A stretch of 64,000 nt of DNA from Nocardia colli (GTDB lineage Bacteria; Actinomycetota; Actinomycetes; Mycobacteriales; Mycobacteriaceae), in NCBI RefSeq assembly GCF_008704205.1, contig NZ_VXLC01000030.1, forward strand, positions 19,513 through 83,512, given 5' to 3'. The position numbers were made by a program, and so were the translations under genes. This document shows positions 27,201-35,527 of the stretch, one piece after another. The notes beneath the pieces are model-generated. The model worked only from the letters and a program-made list of their open reading frames with translations. It did no database searches and had not been told where the DNA came from. The number at the start of each line of letters is the position of its first letter. Within the stretch, counting starts at the first letter, position 1.

Positions 27201-28533
27201 CGATATTGCGCCCCCGGATGATGATCAGCTCCTTGACCCGCCCGGTCACGAAAAGCTCGTCGTCGCGCCGGAATCCGAGATCGCCCGTGCGCAGATAGGT
27301 CACCGGATCGCCGGGCAATTTGGCGTGGAACGCCTCCTCGGTCTCGTCCGGCTTGCCCCAATACCCGCCGGCGACACTGGGCCCGGTCAGCCAGATCTCG
27401 CCGATCGCACCGTCTTCCAGCCGGGTATGCCCCTCCAGGTCCACGATGATCGCGCTACCACCGGAAACCACGCCGCAGCTGACCACATCGCGCCCGGACA
27501 TCTGCGCCGACCGCACACCCGCACCACGCGGGGTCACGCTGACGAACAGTGTCGATTCCGCCAGCCCGTACCCGGGAATCATGCTGCTCGGCCGGAACCC
27601 GGACGACGCGAAGTGATCGGAAAAGCGTTGCAGCGCCCGCGGATTGATCGGCTCCGCAGCGACGAACGCGACCTCCCACCGGCTCAGATCCAAGCTCGCG
27701 GCAGCATCGGCAGACACGCGCCGGACGCTGTAGTCGTAGCAGACATTCGGCCCGCCACTCGTCGTCCCACCGTGCTCGGAGATCGCCCGCAGCCAGGTGA
27801 GCGGGTCCCGGATGAACGCCTCCGGTGACATCAACACCACCGGAAAGCCCGCGTACAGCGGCTCCAGCAGCCCGCCGATGAGCCCCATGTCATGATGCGC
27901 GGGCAACCAGATGACGCCCTTGCTGTCCGGCGTATGCCCGAACGCGTCCTCGATGACGCCGAGATTGTGCGTCAGGTTGGCATGACTCACCATCACCCCG
28001 CGCGGCGCCCGCGTAGACCCGGACGTGTACTGCAAGAACGCGACTCCGTCGGGATCCGTCGCCAGCGGCTCCGACAGCTGCCCCGTCGGCTCGTCACTGC
28101 TGAGCCAGGCGAGCCGGGCCAGCGGCGGATACTCCGCACTTGCGGCCCGCAACTGTGCCACCGCCGCCCGCGGCGCCAGAATCGCCGACGCCGCACAATC
28201 CAACGCCAACGCCGCGAACGCCGACATATCCGAAAACGCCGCCCCCGGTTGATGATTCGCCACCGGCACCGGAATGCGGCCCGCGATCATGCACCCGAAG
28301 AACGACGTCAGGAAATCCGGCCCGAACACCGAAGGAACCAGCACCCGATCGCCCGGCCCGCCGACACCACCGACTTTCGTCGCGATATCCGCTGCCGCCG
28401 CATACACCTCGCGATAGCTGAGTGTCTCCGCCCCACCACCGTCGGACAGGTACGTATAAGCCGCCCGATCAGGCGTTTCCGCCGCCCGGTCGCCCAGAAT
28501 CCCCGTCAGCGTCGCCCCACGTGCTCCGGCCAC
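24277..28533 (-). CDS. Four-domain FAAL-ACP-luciferase-like monooxygenase-oxoamine synthase
   Basis: A 1418-residue assembly-line protein. Residues 1-545 are a fatty-acyl-AMP ligase (YTSGSTRAPRGVMVSH 169-184, LRTGDLGF, Lys530 in TTSGKVQ). Residues 550-625 are an acyl carrier domain with Ser584 in GLDSVKASEF. Residues 645-985 are a MupA/Atu3671-type flavin monooxygenase (WLPERHFHRFGGLFPNPAV, FATGWNP). Residues 1030-1415 are a PLP oxoamine synthase (His1158, VDDAHGLG 1229-1236, Lys1264 in GTFSKSLASVGGW, closer to serine palmitoyltransferase wording than to KBL or BioF). Inferred logic: activate a fatty acid, load it on the carrier, condense it with an amino acid with loss of CO2 to an alpha-amino ketone, and hydroxylate. 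The GTG start has GGAGG about 4 nt upstream. Confidence 0.92.
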   Translation of the reverse strand: MAGARGATLTGILGDRAAETPDRAAYTYLSDGGGAETLSYREVYAAAADIATKVGGVGGPGDRVLVPSVFGPDFLTSFFGCMIAGRIPVPVANHQPGAAFSDMSAFAALALDCAASAILAPRAAVAQLRAASAEYPPLARLAWLSSDEPTGQLSEPLATDPDGVAFLQYTSGSTRAPRGVMVSHANLTHNLGVIEDAFGHTPDSKGVIWLPAHHDMGLIGGLLEPLYAGFPVVLMSPEAFIRDPLTWLRAISEHGGTTSGGPNVCYDYSVRRVSADAAASLDLSRWEVAFVAAEPINPRALQRFSDHFASSGFRPSSMIPGYGLAESTLFVSVTPRGAGVRSAQMSGRDVVSCGVVSGGSAIIVDLEGHTRLEDGAIGEIWLTGPSVAGGYWGKPDETEEAFHAKLPGDPVTYLRTGDLGFRRDDELFVTGRVKELIIIRGRNIAPQDIEWSIETQHPALRRGRCAAVGCDVDGTEALAVLLEVDASKLDVSIGELETSIRQTISQSYGLDTHRVVFLSPGQLPRTTSGKVQRLKARDMFLAENTESATPSVLDQLTRWLANQTGAEPATLDAEKPMTTLGLDSVKASEFGVYVEREFGYAVSAERLFEGLTMAGLAADIAGRHKVSSKQSSGPAALPAVGSSTAPVEFSLFFFASDAEPDNPNRYGLFLDCAEFADKHDFRAVWLPERHFHRFGGLFPNPAVLGGVLARTTERIRIRAGSVVLPLHDPVRVAEDWSVIDNLSGGRVDIAFATGWNPDDFVLAAADYTDREQVMLSGADKVRRLWRRESISLPNGKGEQIEVRTFPPAVQPELPLWITCSGGIGRFEQAGELGANVLTALLFQDIDELRTKIEAYRKARAAHGHDPQTGHVTLMLHTFLDPDEQTVRRVVEKPFKSYLRDSVDLWRRGAEPLNNLSDAEQERVLDYAFARYFHTSALLGTPERAVELIDQLAAVGVDEIACLVDFGVDQSRVLGGLRHLADLRNRWPGNPTPRLPATEPLPSAEQQDLGASIRNRHALAHRNSGGVLAKARDFDLARRLREADLLPFYPDLSDSDGATCRYEGRELIMLGSNNYLGLTADTRVREATAAAALKDGPSVTGSRLMNGSTPAHGDLERKLARFLGRPDALLFTTGYQANLGFLSAFMGEGTVLLVDEECHASIYDGAAIGGCRLIQFRHNDIADLDRRLRTELDGLPALVMVDGVYSMSGDIARLAEVREVCDRHGVPLAVDDAHGLGMIGATGRGVEEELGLPGAADILTGTFSKSLASVGGWLAGPRDLMDWVRYYGRAQLFSASIPPPAVAAAATALDILENDPARMAKLRELSAYWRKGLSELGFDTGTSRTTIVPVLIGDELRCLRFAKHLLDEGVYGNCVLAPAVPADRAMIRTTVTAVHEYHHLDKALAVFAKVGRELQVIED

Positions 28534-28683
28534 AGCGCCTCCAACCCCGCAACCGTGGGCATAGGCGGCGCACCGGCTAGCGGAGCACAGATCTCACGAT
28601 CACTCGACTCGACTCAGCATTCACGACCAGTGAACGTCCCCGCCCGCACCCCGACAAGCCCACAGAATATCGGGCAGCAGCGC

Positions 28684-30153
28684 TCAGGCTTCTTCGCGGC
28701 GGATCGGGGTGACCGGGGCCAGGTTCGGCTGGTCGGCTCCGCGGAGCAGGGTTTGCAGTTCGGTGACGAGATGGCCGGCGATGTCGTCGATGTCGGGGAC
28801 CAGTTCGCGGCAGCCGAGCAGGCCGAAGTGCAGGCGGCCGCCGGAACTGCTGACGGTGATGTTGAGCCCTTGGCCGTCCATGACGACCGAAAGTGGGTAG
28901 TTGGCAACCATTTTCGCGCCGGCTAGGTAGACATCGACGTTCGGGCCGGGGACGTTGGAGATGACCAGGTTGAAGGGTGGGATCCGGTGCGGGAGGCCCA
29001 TCGCGAAGGCGACGCGGGCCGCGCGCGCGACCAGCGCCGGGGGTGCGAAGTCGGTGACGTTCTCGATGAGACCGGGCGGGATCGCCGCCTGCTGCGCCTT
29101 GGCGATCTTTGTCGCCCGGTGCGCGGCGGTGAGGCGGGCGATGGGGTCGTCGAGGTGGGTGGGCAAGGAGGCCAGCATCGCCGAGACTTTGTTGCCGAGT
29201 GCCGATTTGCTGCCTTCGTCGCGCACCGAGACGGGAATCATCGAGACCAGCGGCACGGCGGGCAGCGCGTCGTGATCGATCAGCCATCGCCGCAATGCCC
29301 CGGCCGACATCGCCATCACGACGTCGTTCACCGACATGCCGAACGCGTTCTTGACCGTCTTCACCTCGGCGAGATCCACACTGCGGAAGGCGAACCGGCG
29401 GTGCGGGGTGATCTCCCGGTTGAACGGCGTCTTCGGCGCGAGCCCGACCGCGCTGGCGATCACCGCGCCGTCGTCGTGCTCGCGGCCGAGAATCGCGCCG
29501 ACGTAGGGCGTTACGTAGCTGCCGACCAGCGGTAGCGAACGGCCGAGATCCCCGGCGATGCGCGCGGCCTGCACGGGACTGCTCGCCAGCGACACCGCGG
29601 CCCGCGCGAGCATCGCTCGTTTGCTCGGCTTCGGTTCGGGCGCGAAAGGCGTTGTGGGAAGGACCCTTCGGCCCTCCGGCGTGAGATCGAGCAGGATCGT
29701 CATCAGCTCGGCGCCCGAAACCCCGTCGATCGCCGCGTGATGCATCTTCGTGTACACCGCGAGCAGTCCCTCGGCGAGCCCGGAGATGAGATACGCCTCC
29801 CACAGCGGCCTGCGCCGATCGAGCGGCCGCGCGTGCAGCCGGCTGACCTGCTCGGTCAGCTGCGCGTCCGAACCCGGTGTGGGCAGCGAGATCTCCCGCA
29901 CGTGGTATTCGATGTCGAAGTTCTCGTCATCGATCCAATACGGCTGATCGAGCCCGAGCGGGACATACCTGAGCCGCTGATGCAGCAGCGGTATCAGCGG
30001 CACCCGCTCGCCGAGCAGCGCGGTCAGCGCGGCCAGGTCGAGGACGGTAGGTGATTCACTCGGATCGACCACGCACAACCCGCCGACGTGCCCGGTGGAG
30101 TTGTGCGTCTCGAGCGACAAGAACGCGGCATCGAGGCCGGAGAGCTGCTTCAT
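28684..30153 (-). CDS. WS/DGAT/MGAT-type O-acyltransferase
   Basis: A 489-residue acyltransferase of the wax ester synthase/diacylglycerol acyltransferase family, which transfers acyl groups from acyl-CoA to alcohols or diglycerides at the membrane face. The catalytic HHxxxDG is HHAAIDG at 138-144. The N-terminus MKQLSGLDAAFLSLET and the C-terminal SNVPGP and PLSVVMDGQGLNITV patterns are standard. AGAGGA lies about 6 nt before the ATG at 30153. It is oriented with, and 150 bp upstream of, the FAAL-oxoamine synthase gene. It could therefore acylate the product of that protein, but a role in storage lipid is equally possible. Confidence 0.9.
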   Translation of the reverse strand: MKQLSGLDAAFLSLETHNSTGHVGGLCVVDPSESPTVLDLAALTALLGERVPLIPLLHQRLRYVPLGLDQPYWIDDENFDIEYHVREISLPTPGSDAQLTEQVSRLHARPLDRRRPLWEAYLISGLAEGLLAVYTKMHHAAIDGVSGAELMTILLDLTPEGRRVLPTTPFAPEPKPSKRAMLARAAVSLASSPVQAARIAGDLGRSLPLVGSYVTPYVGAILGREHDDGAVIASAVGLAPKTPFNREITPHRRFAFRSVDLAEVKTVKNAFGMSVNDVVMAMSAGALRRWLIDHDALPAVPLVSMIPVSVRDEGSKSALGNKVSAMLASLPTHLDDPIARLTAAHRATKIAKAQQAAIPPGLIENVTDFAPPALVARAARVAFAMGLPHRIPPFNLVISNVPGPNVDVYLAGAKMVANYPLSVVMDGQGLNITVSSSGGRLHFGLLGCRELVPDIDDIAGHLVTELQTLLRGADQPNLAPVTPIRREEA

Positions 30154-30257
30154 CGTTGATCCTCTGTTGCTGCTGAGGATCTGAGCATCGCACCTCCGGT
30201 CCGCGCAGTCTCCGGAACGAACTCCTTGGTCGGAGATGCTGCGCGAACCGGGGTCGG

Positions 30258-31622
30258 CTAGTGCGCGATCCGGTCGTCGAGCGGGACGGGTTCGGCGGTC
30301 ACGTGCTGCGGGCGGGTCGGGGCGAACCAGGTCAGATAGAACGTCGTCGCCAATGCGGCGAGCAATCCGAGCAAGCCGACGCCGGACACCAGCGGATGGT
30401 CGGCCATCGTCTGCGCGAGGTAGCGAACCGACAGCAGCGTGGTCGCGAAAGTGACGACACCCAAGGCGACCACGCGGATCCGGTAGTGATCCCAGCCCCG
30501 ATCCGGGTCCCGCAGCGCGGATTCCACGGTCAGGCACAGCGCCGCGCCCGCGATCAGGTCGACCCCGTAGTGCGCACCGAGCCCGAGCGTCGCGATCAGC
30601 GTGCAGACCAGCCAGAACGCGCCACCCACCCGCAGCCACAGCGGCCCGCGGCGGGAATGGATGAACAGCGACAACGCCCACGCGGTGTGCAGCGAGGGCA
30701 TGCAGTTGCGCGGGGTGATGCCGTCGAACGGCATCGGGTCGAGGGAGAACGGCAGCGGCGGAACGATATTCGGCCACACATCGGCGATCTCCAGGCCGTG
30801 CCCCTGCGGCCCGAAGGCGAGCACCGGCCCGACGACGGGGAAGACCACGTACCAGAGCGGGCCGATCAGGCCGAGCGCCAGGAACGTGCGCACCAGGTGA
30901 TGCCGCGGCCACGGGCCGGTGGTCACCCCGCGCAACTGCCAGACGGCGACCACGATCGCCGCGACCGGCAGCTCGAAATACACCCAGCGCACCACGCCGA
31001 GCGGCACCGGCCCGGCGATGTCCAGGACATGCCCGACGAACCAGGACGGATTGCCGAGCGCGTGATCGGCCAGCTGCGCGTAGGGATCGAGGACCTTCGG
31101 GCAGGCCCACGCGGTGATGTCCAGCCAGATCTCGCCGACCTTCGTCGCGAGGATCAGCAGCGCGCCGAAGGTGATGGCGCGCAGCGCCGTTCGACGCCGC
31201 TCGCCGGACCAGCGCCAAACGGCGATCACCGCGAGCGCGGTCAGCACGATGGTCGGGCCGTTGCCGACGGTGAACAGCCTGCCCTCGATCGCCCGGATCA
31301 CCACGAACACCACATCGATGGCGACGGCCGCGGCGAGCGCGGTGATCCGGACGCGGGTGGTCAGGCCGACCAGCGCGAGCAGGAAGCCGGCCCACGACGT
31401 GGTCGCGGACTTGGGCCTGCCGACGTAATCGCGAACCAGGCTGGTCAGCGGGCCGAGCGCGTGAATGTGCGCGGCGATGAGCTCGCCCACGACGAGCACC
31501 AGCACCGCGGCGGCGACACCGGACCAGATGGCCGCCGGTCGGACGCGACGTACCTGGAGCCGCTCAGCACCCGTTTGCCCGGCGGGTGGGGGCGGACTTC
31601 CCGGTGCGTCGTGAATAAGCAT
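30258..31622 (-). CDS. PAP2-family membrane enzyme, AUR1/inositol-phosphorylceramide-synthase-like
   Basis: A 454-residue membrane protein with about ten or more helices and a proline-rich N-terminus. The C-terminal half holds PAP2 motifs C2 and C3 in the form CMPSLHTAW (307-315, His312) and GAHYGVD (349-355, His351 and Asp355). This PSLH/HYxxD form is shared by lipid phosphatases and by AUR1-like enzymes that move phosphoinositol between lipids. The gene lies 104 bp before the WS/DGAT gene on the same strand, in line with a lipid locus. Whether it is a phosphatase or a head-group transferase cannot be told from motifs alone. Confidence 0.8.
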   Translation of the reverse strand: MLIHDAPGSPPPPAGQTGAERLQVRRVRPAAIWSGVAAAVLVLVVGELIAAHIHALGPLTSLVRDYVGRPKSATTSWAGFLLALVGLTTRVRITALAAAVAIDVVFVVIRAIEGRLFTVGNGPTIVLTALAVIAVWRWSGERRRTALRAITFGALLILATKVGEIWLDITAWACPKVLDPYAQLADHALGNPSWFVGHVLDIAGPVPLGVVRWVYFELPVAAIVVAVWQLRGVTTGPWPRHHLVRTFLALGLIGPLWYVVFPVVGPVLAFGPQGHGLEIADVWPNIVPPLPFSLDPMPFDGITPRNCMPSLHTAWALSLFIHSRRGPLWLRVGGAFWLVCTLIATLGLGAHYGVDLIAGAALCLTVESALRDPDRGWDHYRIRVVALGVVTFATTLLSVRYLAQTMADHPLVSGVGLLGLLAALATTFYLTWFAPTRPQHVTAEPVPLDDRIAH

Positions 31623-31706
31623 TCGGACATCGTAAACACGATGTGAACATGACCATGCGGCCTGGTGAACTCGCGCCGCTCGGATGCACCCGCAAACCCT
31701 TCGGCC

Positions 31707-31844
31707 TCACAGCATCAGGACCAGCGCGGAGATGATGCCGAGCGTCGCTGTCGCGGTGGCGCCGACCGAGTTGATGATCACTACCGCGGCGGTGGCGAAC
31801 ACATGCGGCAGTGACTCGAGCCGGGCTGTCGTCCTCGTAGTCAT
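31707..31844 (-). CDS. Small membrane peptide, hypothetical (45 aa)
   Basis: An ATG at 31844 with GGGAG 3-4 nt upstream opens a 45-residue frame. Its first 12 residues are polar and basic (MTTRTTARLESL). The rest is almost wholly hydrophobic, with two short membrane-spanning candidates (HVFATAAVVIINSVGA and TATLGIISALVLML). It lies between the PAP2 gene and the catalase terminator. I do not recognise it; codon use is actinobacterial, and the hydrophobic pattern plus ribosome site are the only support. Confidence 0.45.
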   Translation of the reverse strand: MTTRTTARLESLPHVFATAAVVIINSVGATATATLGIISALVLML

Positions 31845-31880
31845 GGCTCCCGTGCTACCCGGCGATATCGGGCTCAAACG

Positions 31881-31922
31881 CGGCAACCGCAGGGCATGCC
31901 GTGGCGTGCCCTGCGGTTGCCG
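31881..31922 (-). terminator. Strong terminator after the catalase gene
   Basis: A 16-bp perfect stem, CGGCAACCGCAGGGCA (31881-31896) with its complement at 31907-31922, and a 10-nt loop. It starts 7 bp past the catalase stop on the minus strand and is followed in that direction by CGTTTGAG. Confidence 0.85.
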
Positions 31923-31928
31923 GAATTG

Positions 31929-33449
31929 TCAGGCTTTGTCTTGCGCGGTGGAACGCGCGGGGTTCCCCTGCTTCTCCGCCTTGGGATCGAGCTCGTTCTG
32001 CTTGGCCTGCACGCCCGCCTCGATGCGGTCGCCGAGACCCTTGTCGACATTGCGCCAGTATTCGAACGCCCGATTCAAGACCGGCGGCGTGACGCCGTTG
32101 AGCAGATGTCCGACGATGTTGTCGACCAACCGATCTCGTGCCGCGTCGTCGAGCACCTCGCGGACCATCGTCCCGGCCTGGCTCCAGTCGTCGTCCTCGG
32201 CCCGCAATGTGTAAGCGGTGCGGACCATTTCGCCGTCGGTGTGCCAGCCCACCGGCGGCCCGGACACGGACGGATCCGCGTGCGGCCCGCCCTTCGAATT
32301 GGGCACGTACACCGGGTCGCCCGGATTGTGGTGGCGCATCGCGCCGTCCTTCGAATAGGACCGCACGGTGGTCGCGTGCGCCGAATTGACCGGCAGCTCT
32401 TTGTAATTGACGCCGATCCGGTACCGGTGCGCGTCCGGGTAGGAGAACCAGCGGCCGAGCAGCATCTTGTCCGGGCTCGGCCCGGTGCCGGGCACCGCGT
32501 TGCTCGGTTCGAACGCGGACTGCTCGATCTCGGTGTGGTAGTCGGCGGGGTTGCGATTCAAGGTCATCTTGCCGACCTCGATGAGCGGATAGTCGCCGTG
32601 CGGCCAGACCTTGGTGAGGTCGAAGGGGTTGTAGCGGTAGGTCTTCGCGTCGTCGAACGGCATGATCTGCATGTGCAGCGTCCAGGTCGGGAAGTTGCCG
32701 CCGTCGATCGCCTCCCACAGGTCGCGGGTGTGGTAATCGGTGTCCATCGAGGCCATCTGGTCACCCTCGTCCTGGGTGAAGAACTCGATGCCCTGATCGG
32801 TCTTGAAGTGGTATTTGACCCAGAACCGTTCGCCCGCGGCGTTGTACCAGAGGTAGGTATGGCTGGAATAGCCGTTCATGTGCCGCCAGGTGCGCGGAAT
32901 GCCGCGATCACCCATCAGCCAGGTCACCTGGTGCGCGGATTCCGGGGACAGCGTCCAGAAGTCCCACTGCATGTCGTGATCGCGCAGGTTGTTGTCGGCG
33001 CGGCGCTTCTGCGAGCGGATGAAGTCCTGGAACTTCATCGGATCCCGCACGAAGAACACGGGGGTGTTGTTGCCGACCATGTCGAAGTTGCCCTGCTCGG
33101 TATAGAACTTCAGGGCGAAGCCGCGCGGATCGCGCCAGGTGTCCGGGCTGCCCCGCTCGCCGGCCACGGTGGAGAAGCGGGCCAGCAGCTCCGTCTTCTT
33201 CCCGGGTTGGAAGACGTCGGCCCTGGTGTAGGCGCTGACATCGTGGGTCACCTCGAAGGTGCCGAACGCGCCGCCACCCTTGGCGTGCGGCTGGCGCTCG
33301 GGCACCCGCTCGCGGTTGAACGCCGCCATCTTCTCGATCAGATAGGCGTCGTTGAGCAGAATCGGGCCGTCGGGGCCTACCGTCAGCGAATGTTCGTCAC
33401 TGGGCACCGGGATTCCGGCGTCATCGGTGGTGTAGTTCGGATCAGACAT
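31929..33449 (-). CDS. katA: Monofunctional haem catalase
   Basis: Catalase dismutates hydrogen peroxide to water and oxygen. The 506-residue, small-subunit-type protein shows catalytic His55 (RVPERQPHAKGGGAFG), the distal Asn128 region (FDMVGNNTPVFFVRD) and the proximal tyrosine in GRWFSYPDAHRYRIG. The C-terminus is Lys/Gln-rich and has no flavodoxin-like domain, so it is not the large HPII type. It stands alone between a strong terminator and a divergent hypothetical gene. The symbol is by family resemblance; the regulator is not in the window. Confidence 0.95.
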   Translation of the reverse strand: MSDPNYTTDDAGIPVPSDEHSLTVGPDGPILLNDAYLIEKMAAFNRERVPERQPHAKGGGAFGTFEVTHDVSAYTRADVFQPGKKTELLARFSTVAGERGSPDTWRDPRGFALKFYTEQGNFDMVGNNTPVFFVRDPMKFQDFIRSQKRRADNNLRDHDMQWDFWTLSPESAHQVTWLMGDRGIPRTWRHMNGYSSHTYLWYNAAGERFWVKYHFKTDQGIEFFTQDEGDQMASMDTDYHTRDLWEAIDGGNFPTWTLHMQIMPFDDAKTYRYNPFDLTKVWPHGDYPLIEVGKMTLNRNPADYHTEIEQSAFEPSNAVPGTGPSPDKMLLGRWFSYPDAHRYRIGVNYKELPVNSAHATTVRSYSKDGAMRHHNPGDPVYVPNSKGGPHADPSVSGPPVGWHTDGEMVRTAYTLRAEDDDWSQAGTMVREVLDDAARDRLVDNIVGHLLNGVTPPVLNRAFEYWRNVDKGLGDRIEAGVQAKQNELDPKAEKQGNPARSTAQDKA

Positions 33450-33628
33450 GTCTCTCCCGTCCGTCTCGGTTATCCGGTCGACTTCCCAGGTGCCTGAAGG
33501 TCAAACGTATCGCGAAGCGCTGGTTCCGTGGCTGAAACCGCCGATGGCCTGCCCGATCGCCCGGCCGATGTGCTCCGCGTATGACTATCCTGACCTGGTT
33601 CGAGGCTTGATGATCAAGGTGGGTAGTT

Positions 33629-34141
33629 ATGCGGAGTAGGGACATTGAGCTGGCGGCTCGATGGTGGCAGTGGGCCATGGCGATTCCCACCGCCAGGAAT
33701 CCGGTCAGCGACGAAACCGGGAAGTTCGCGGCGGAGGGGCAGCCCGCGGACGTCTGGTTTCTGGCCGGGACGTTCGGCGGCAAGGTCACCAGGAAGTGTT
33801 CCGTGCCGCACGGGCGGCCGATCTTCTTCCCGGCCTTCAATATCCTCCAGCGGGCCTCGCTGTTCGGCAGGCGCGTGCCGGAGGTGCCCACGGCGAGCGG
33901 GCACGCGGAACTGAACGGCGTCACCCTGCCGCTGCGCGAGGTCGCCAACCGCAGCCCGTTTCTCATCGACGCGGATCCGGACGGTCCGTTCGGACCGCCC
34001 GGGCGCTATCGGGCGAATGCCTGGGGGCTGTGGTGCGGCCTGGACGACCTCAGTCGCGGCGACTACATCCTCACCCTCGGCGGCGAGTACGAGCCCGGCG
34101 GTTTCTGGACCGAGGTCACCTACGATCTCGAGGTCGTGTGA
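33629..34141 (+). CDS. Conserved hypothetical protein (WW-motif, DNP/GTFGG type)
   Basis: A 170-residue soluble protein beginning with LAARWWQWAMAIPTARNPVSDETG and VWFLAGTFGGKVTRKC-VPHGRPIFFPAFN. This combination (a WW-W, then NP-D-G, then VWFLAGTFGG and a PxGxxIFFP turn) is a recurrent but uncharacterised family in bacteria, and looks like a small beta-rich domain. No signal peptide is seen. The start ATG 33629 is preceded by AAGGTGGG. It is about 55 bp upstream of the CDGSH gene on the same strand, so they may be cotranscribed. Confidence 0.7.
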   Translation: MRSRDIELAARWWQWAMAIPTARNPVSDETGKFAAEGQPADVWFLAGTFGGKVTRKCSVPHGRPIFFPAFNILQRASLFGRRVPEVPTASGHAELNGVTLPLREVANRSPFLIDADPDGPFGPPGRYRANAWGLWCGLDDLSRGDYILTLGGEYEPGGFWTEVTYDLEVV

Positions 34142-34197
34142 GGTAGTCGCCGGTTTCGTGGCCTGGTACCGGGTAACCGGAGCGCAGGAGGTACGAC

Positions 34198-34410
34198 ATG
34201 CCCGCACACCTGGAACCCGCCGATCGGCGCCGGATCACCTTCGAGCCGGACGGTCCCGCGCTCGTCGAGGGACCGGTCGAACTGGTGCGCCCGGACGGGT
34301 CCGTGGTGTGTTCGGACCGGTTCCTCGTCGCGTTGTGTATGTGCCGGCGCAGCAAGAACTTTCCGCTATGCGACACCAGTCATCGGAAGCGGTCCCGGCG
34401 TACGGATTGA
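34198..34410 (+). CDS. CDGSH-type iron-sulfur domain protein
   Basis: A 70-residue protein whose C-terminal half carries CMCRRSKNFPLCDTSHR, that is C-x-C-x2-S-x3-P-x-C-D-x2-H, the 3Cys-1His ligand set of the CDGSH [2Fe-2S] fold. AGGAGG lies about 6 nt before the ATG. The 3' end overlaps the convergent haem-oxygenase-like diiron gene by 45 bp. CDGSH clusters are redox- and pH-sensitive electron carriers, so it may serve as a redox partner of that neighbour. Confidence 0.88.
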   Translation: MPAHLEPADRRRITFEPDGPALVEGPVELVRPDGSVVCSDRFLVALCMCRRSKNFPLCDTSHRKRSRRTD

Positions 34411-35424
34411 GTCCGGTGTCGTCAGCAACGAGCTCGCGCCGGCCCGCCAGCTGCTGAGCACGTGGTCGGTGAATCGGTCTTCGAGCAGGTTCGTCGCCTG
34501 GATGCCGAAGACGACCGACTCGGTGAGCGCGGGTTCGCGGGCGAGCAGACCGCCGACGACGTCGTGGCGCATGACCTGCTCGTGCACGGCGTCCGCCTCG
34601 ACATGTTCGGTGTAGAACAGCCGGCATTCCGGTGGGGCGCCGAGCTTGTCGAGCGCGGCGACCATGCGGCGCGCGGCCGGTGACGAGGTGATCTCGGCGG
34701 TGGCGAGCTGGCCGACCAGCGCGCCGCGCAGGCCACGGTGCAGGCCGAACAGCGACATCATGTTCACCAGGGCGAGCATCGGCGCGGGCACCGCGTCGAG
34801 GTAGTGCAGGTAGCCGTCGTGCAAGCCGGCGGCGGCGAGCAGATCGGCGTACAGGCGCGCGTGTACTCGTTCACCGCGGCCGCCGCCGAACTCGTCGTAC
34901 TCGACCGCGACCAGGGACGCCTTCTCCTGACCGAACAGGCGCGGGATCGCCCAGGCGTGCGGATCGCCCTCCTTGTGGTGATAGATCGAGCGTTGCACGA
35001 AGTACTCGCGCAGGTGCCACCATTCGCCTTCGTCGTTGAGGTACCGCGCGATGTCGTTCGGTTCGAGCGGCTCGATCAGCAACTCCGCCAGCGCATGGAC
35101 GATGTCGTCGCCGCCCTTGACGTCGTTGTGCAGGCTGCGGCGGAACAACTGCTCCAGATTTCCGCGGAACCGAAGCAGCTCCGGGTCCCACTCCCAGCCG
35201 GGGTGGACCGATTCGAAGCCGTGGTAGTGCAGTTCGTAGCAGGTGTGCAGCGCGAGGTGCAGGTCGTCGCCGTATGGATCGGCGGCGGTCGCCTCGGGGA
35301 ACCGGGTCCGGCCGGACGGTGCCGTCCGCAGGATTTCGGTTACCGCTGCGGAGAGTTCGCCGCGGGGTCGCGGGAGGTCGATCGAGAATCCGGGCGGGAC
35401 GGGCGGTGCGGTGGGTGAGCTCAT
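34366..35424 (-). CDS. Iron-containing redox enzyme, haem-oxygenase-like (HDO) family
   Basis: A 352-residue, mainly helical protein of the haem-oxygenase-like diiron oxidase/oxygenase superfamily. Candidate metal ligands are in ELHYHGFE (about 64-71), VEYDEFGGGRGERVHARL (about 171-188) and FYTEHVEADAVHEQVM (about 266-281), which resemble the E/H and E/D-x-x-H core helices. No membrane or signal segment is present. It converges on and overlaps the CDGSH gene by 45 bp. Members act on fatty acids, amino acids or N-oxygenated compounds; the substrate here is unknown. Confidence 0.82.
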   Translation of the reverse strand: MSSPTAPPVPPGFSIDLPRPRGELSAAVTEILRTAPSGRTRFPEATAADPYGDDLHLALHTCYELHYHGFESVHPGWEWDPELLRFRGNLEQLFRRSLHNDVKGGDDIVHALAELLIEPLEPNDIARYLNDEGEWWHLREYFVQRSIYHHKEGDPHAWAIPRLFGQEKASLVAVEYDEFGGGRGERVHARLYADLLAAAGLHDGYLHYLDAVPAPMLALVNMMSLFGLHRGLRGALVGQLATAEITSSPAARRMVAALDKLGAPPECRLFYTEHVEADAVHEQVMRHDVVGGLLAREPALTESVVFGIQATNLLEDRFTDHVLSSWRAGASSLLTTPDSIRTPGPLPMTGVA

Positions 35425-35527
35425 CGGTGATCACGCTCCCTTCCGTCGCCGCATACCCGGTGCCCGTCCGGCCAATCCAGGATGCGGCGCTGTTCACAGC
35501 GGCACTGCGCGGCGGCGTCTTACCTGA

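Noticed and set aside
30261..31646. A 461-residue plus-strand frame
   Set aside because: Antisense of the PAP2 gene with shadow composition.
33448..33639. A 63-residue plus-strand frame after the catalase start
   Set aside because: No ribosome site, no family pattern, and it overlaps the start of the supported gene at 33629.
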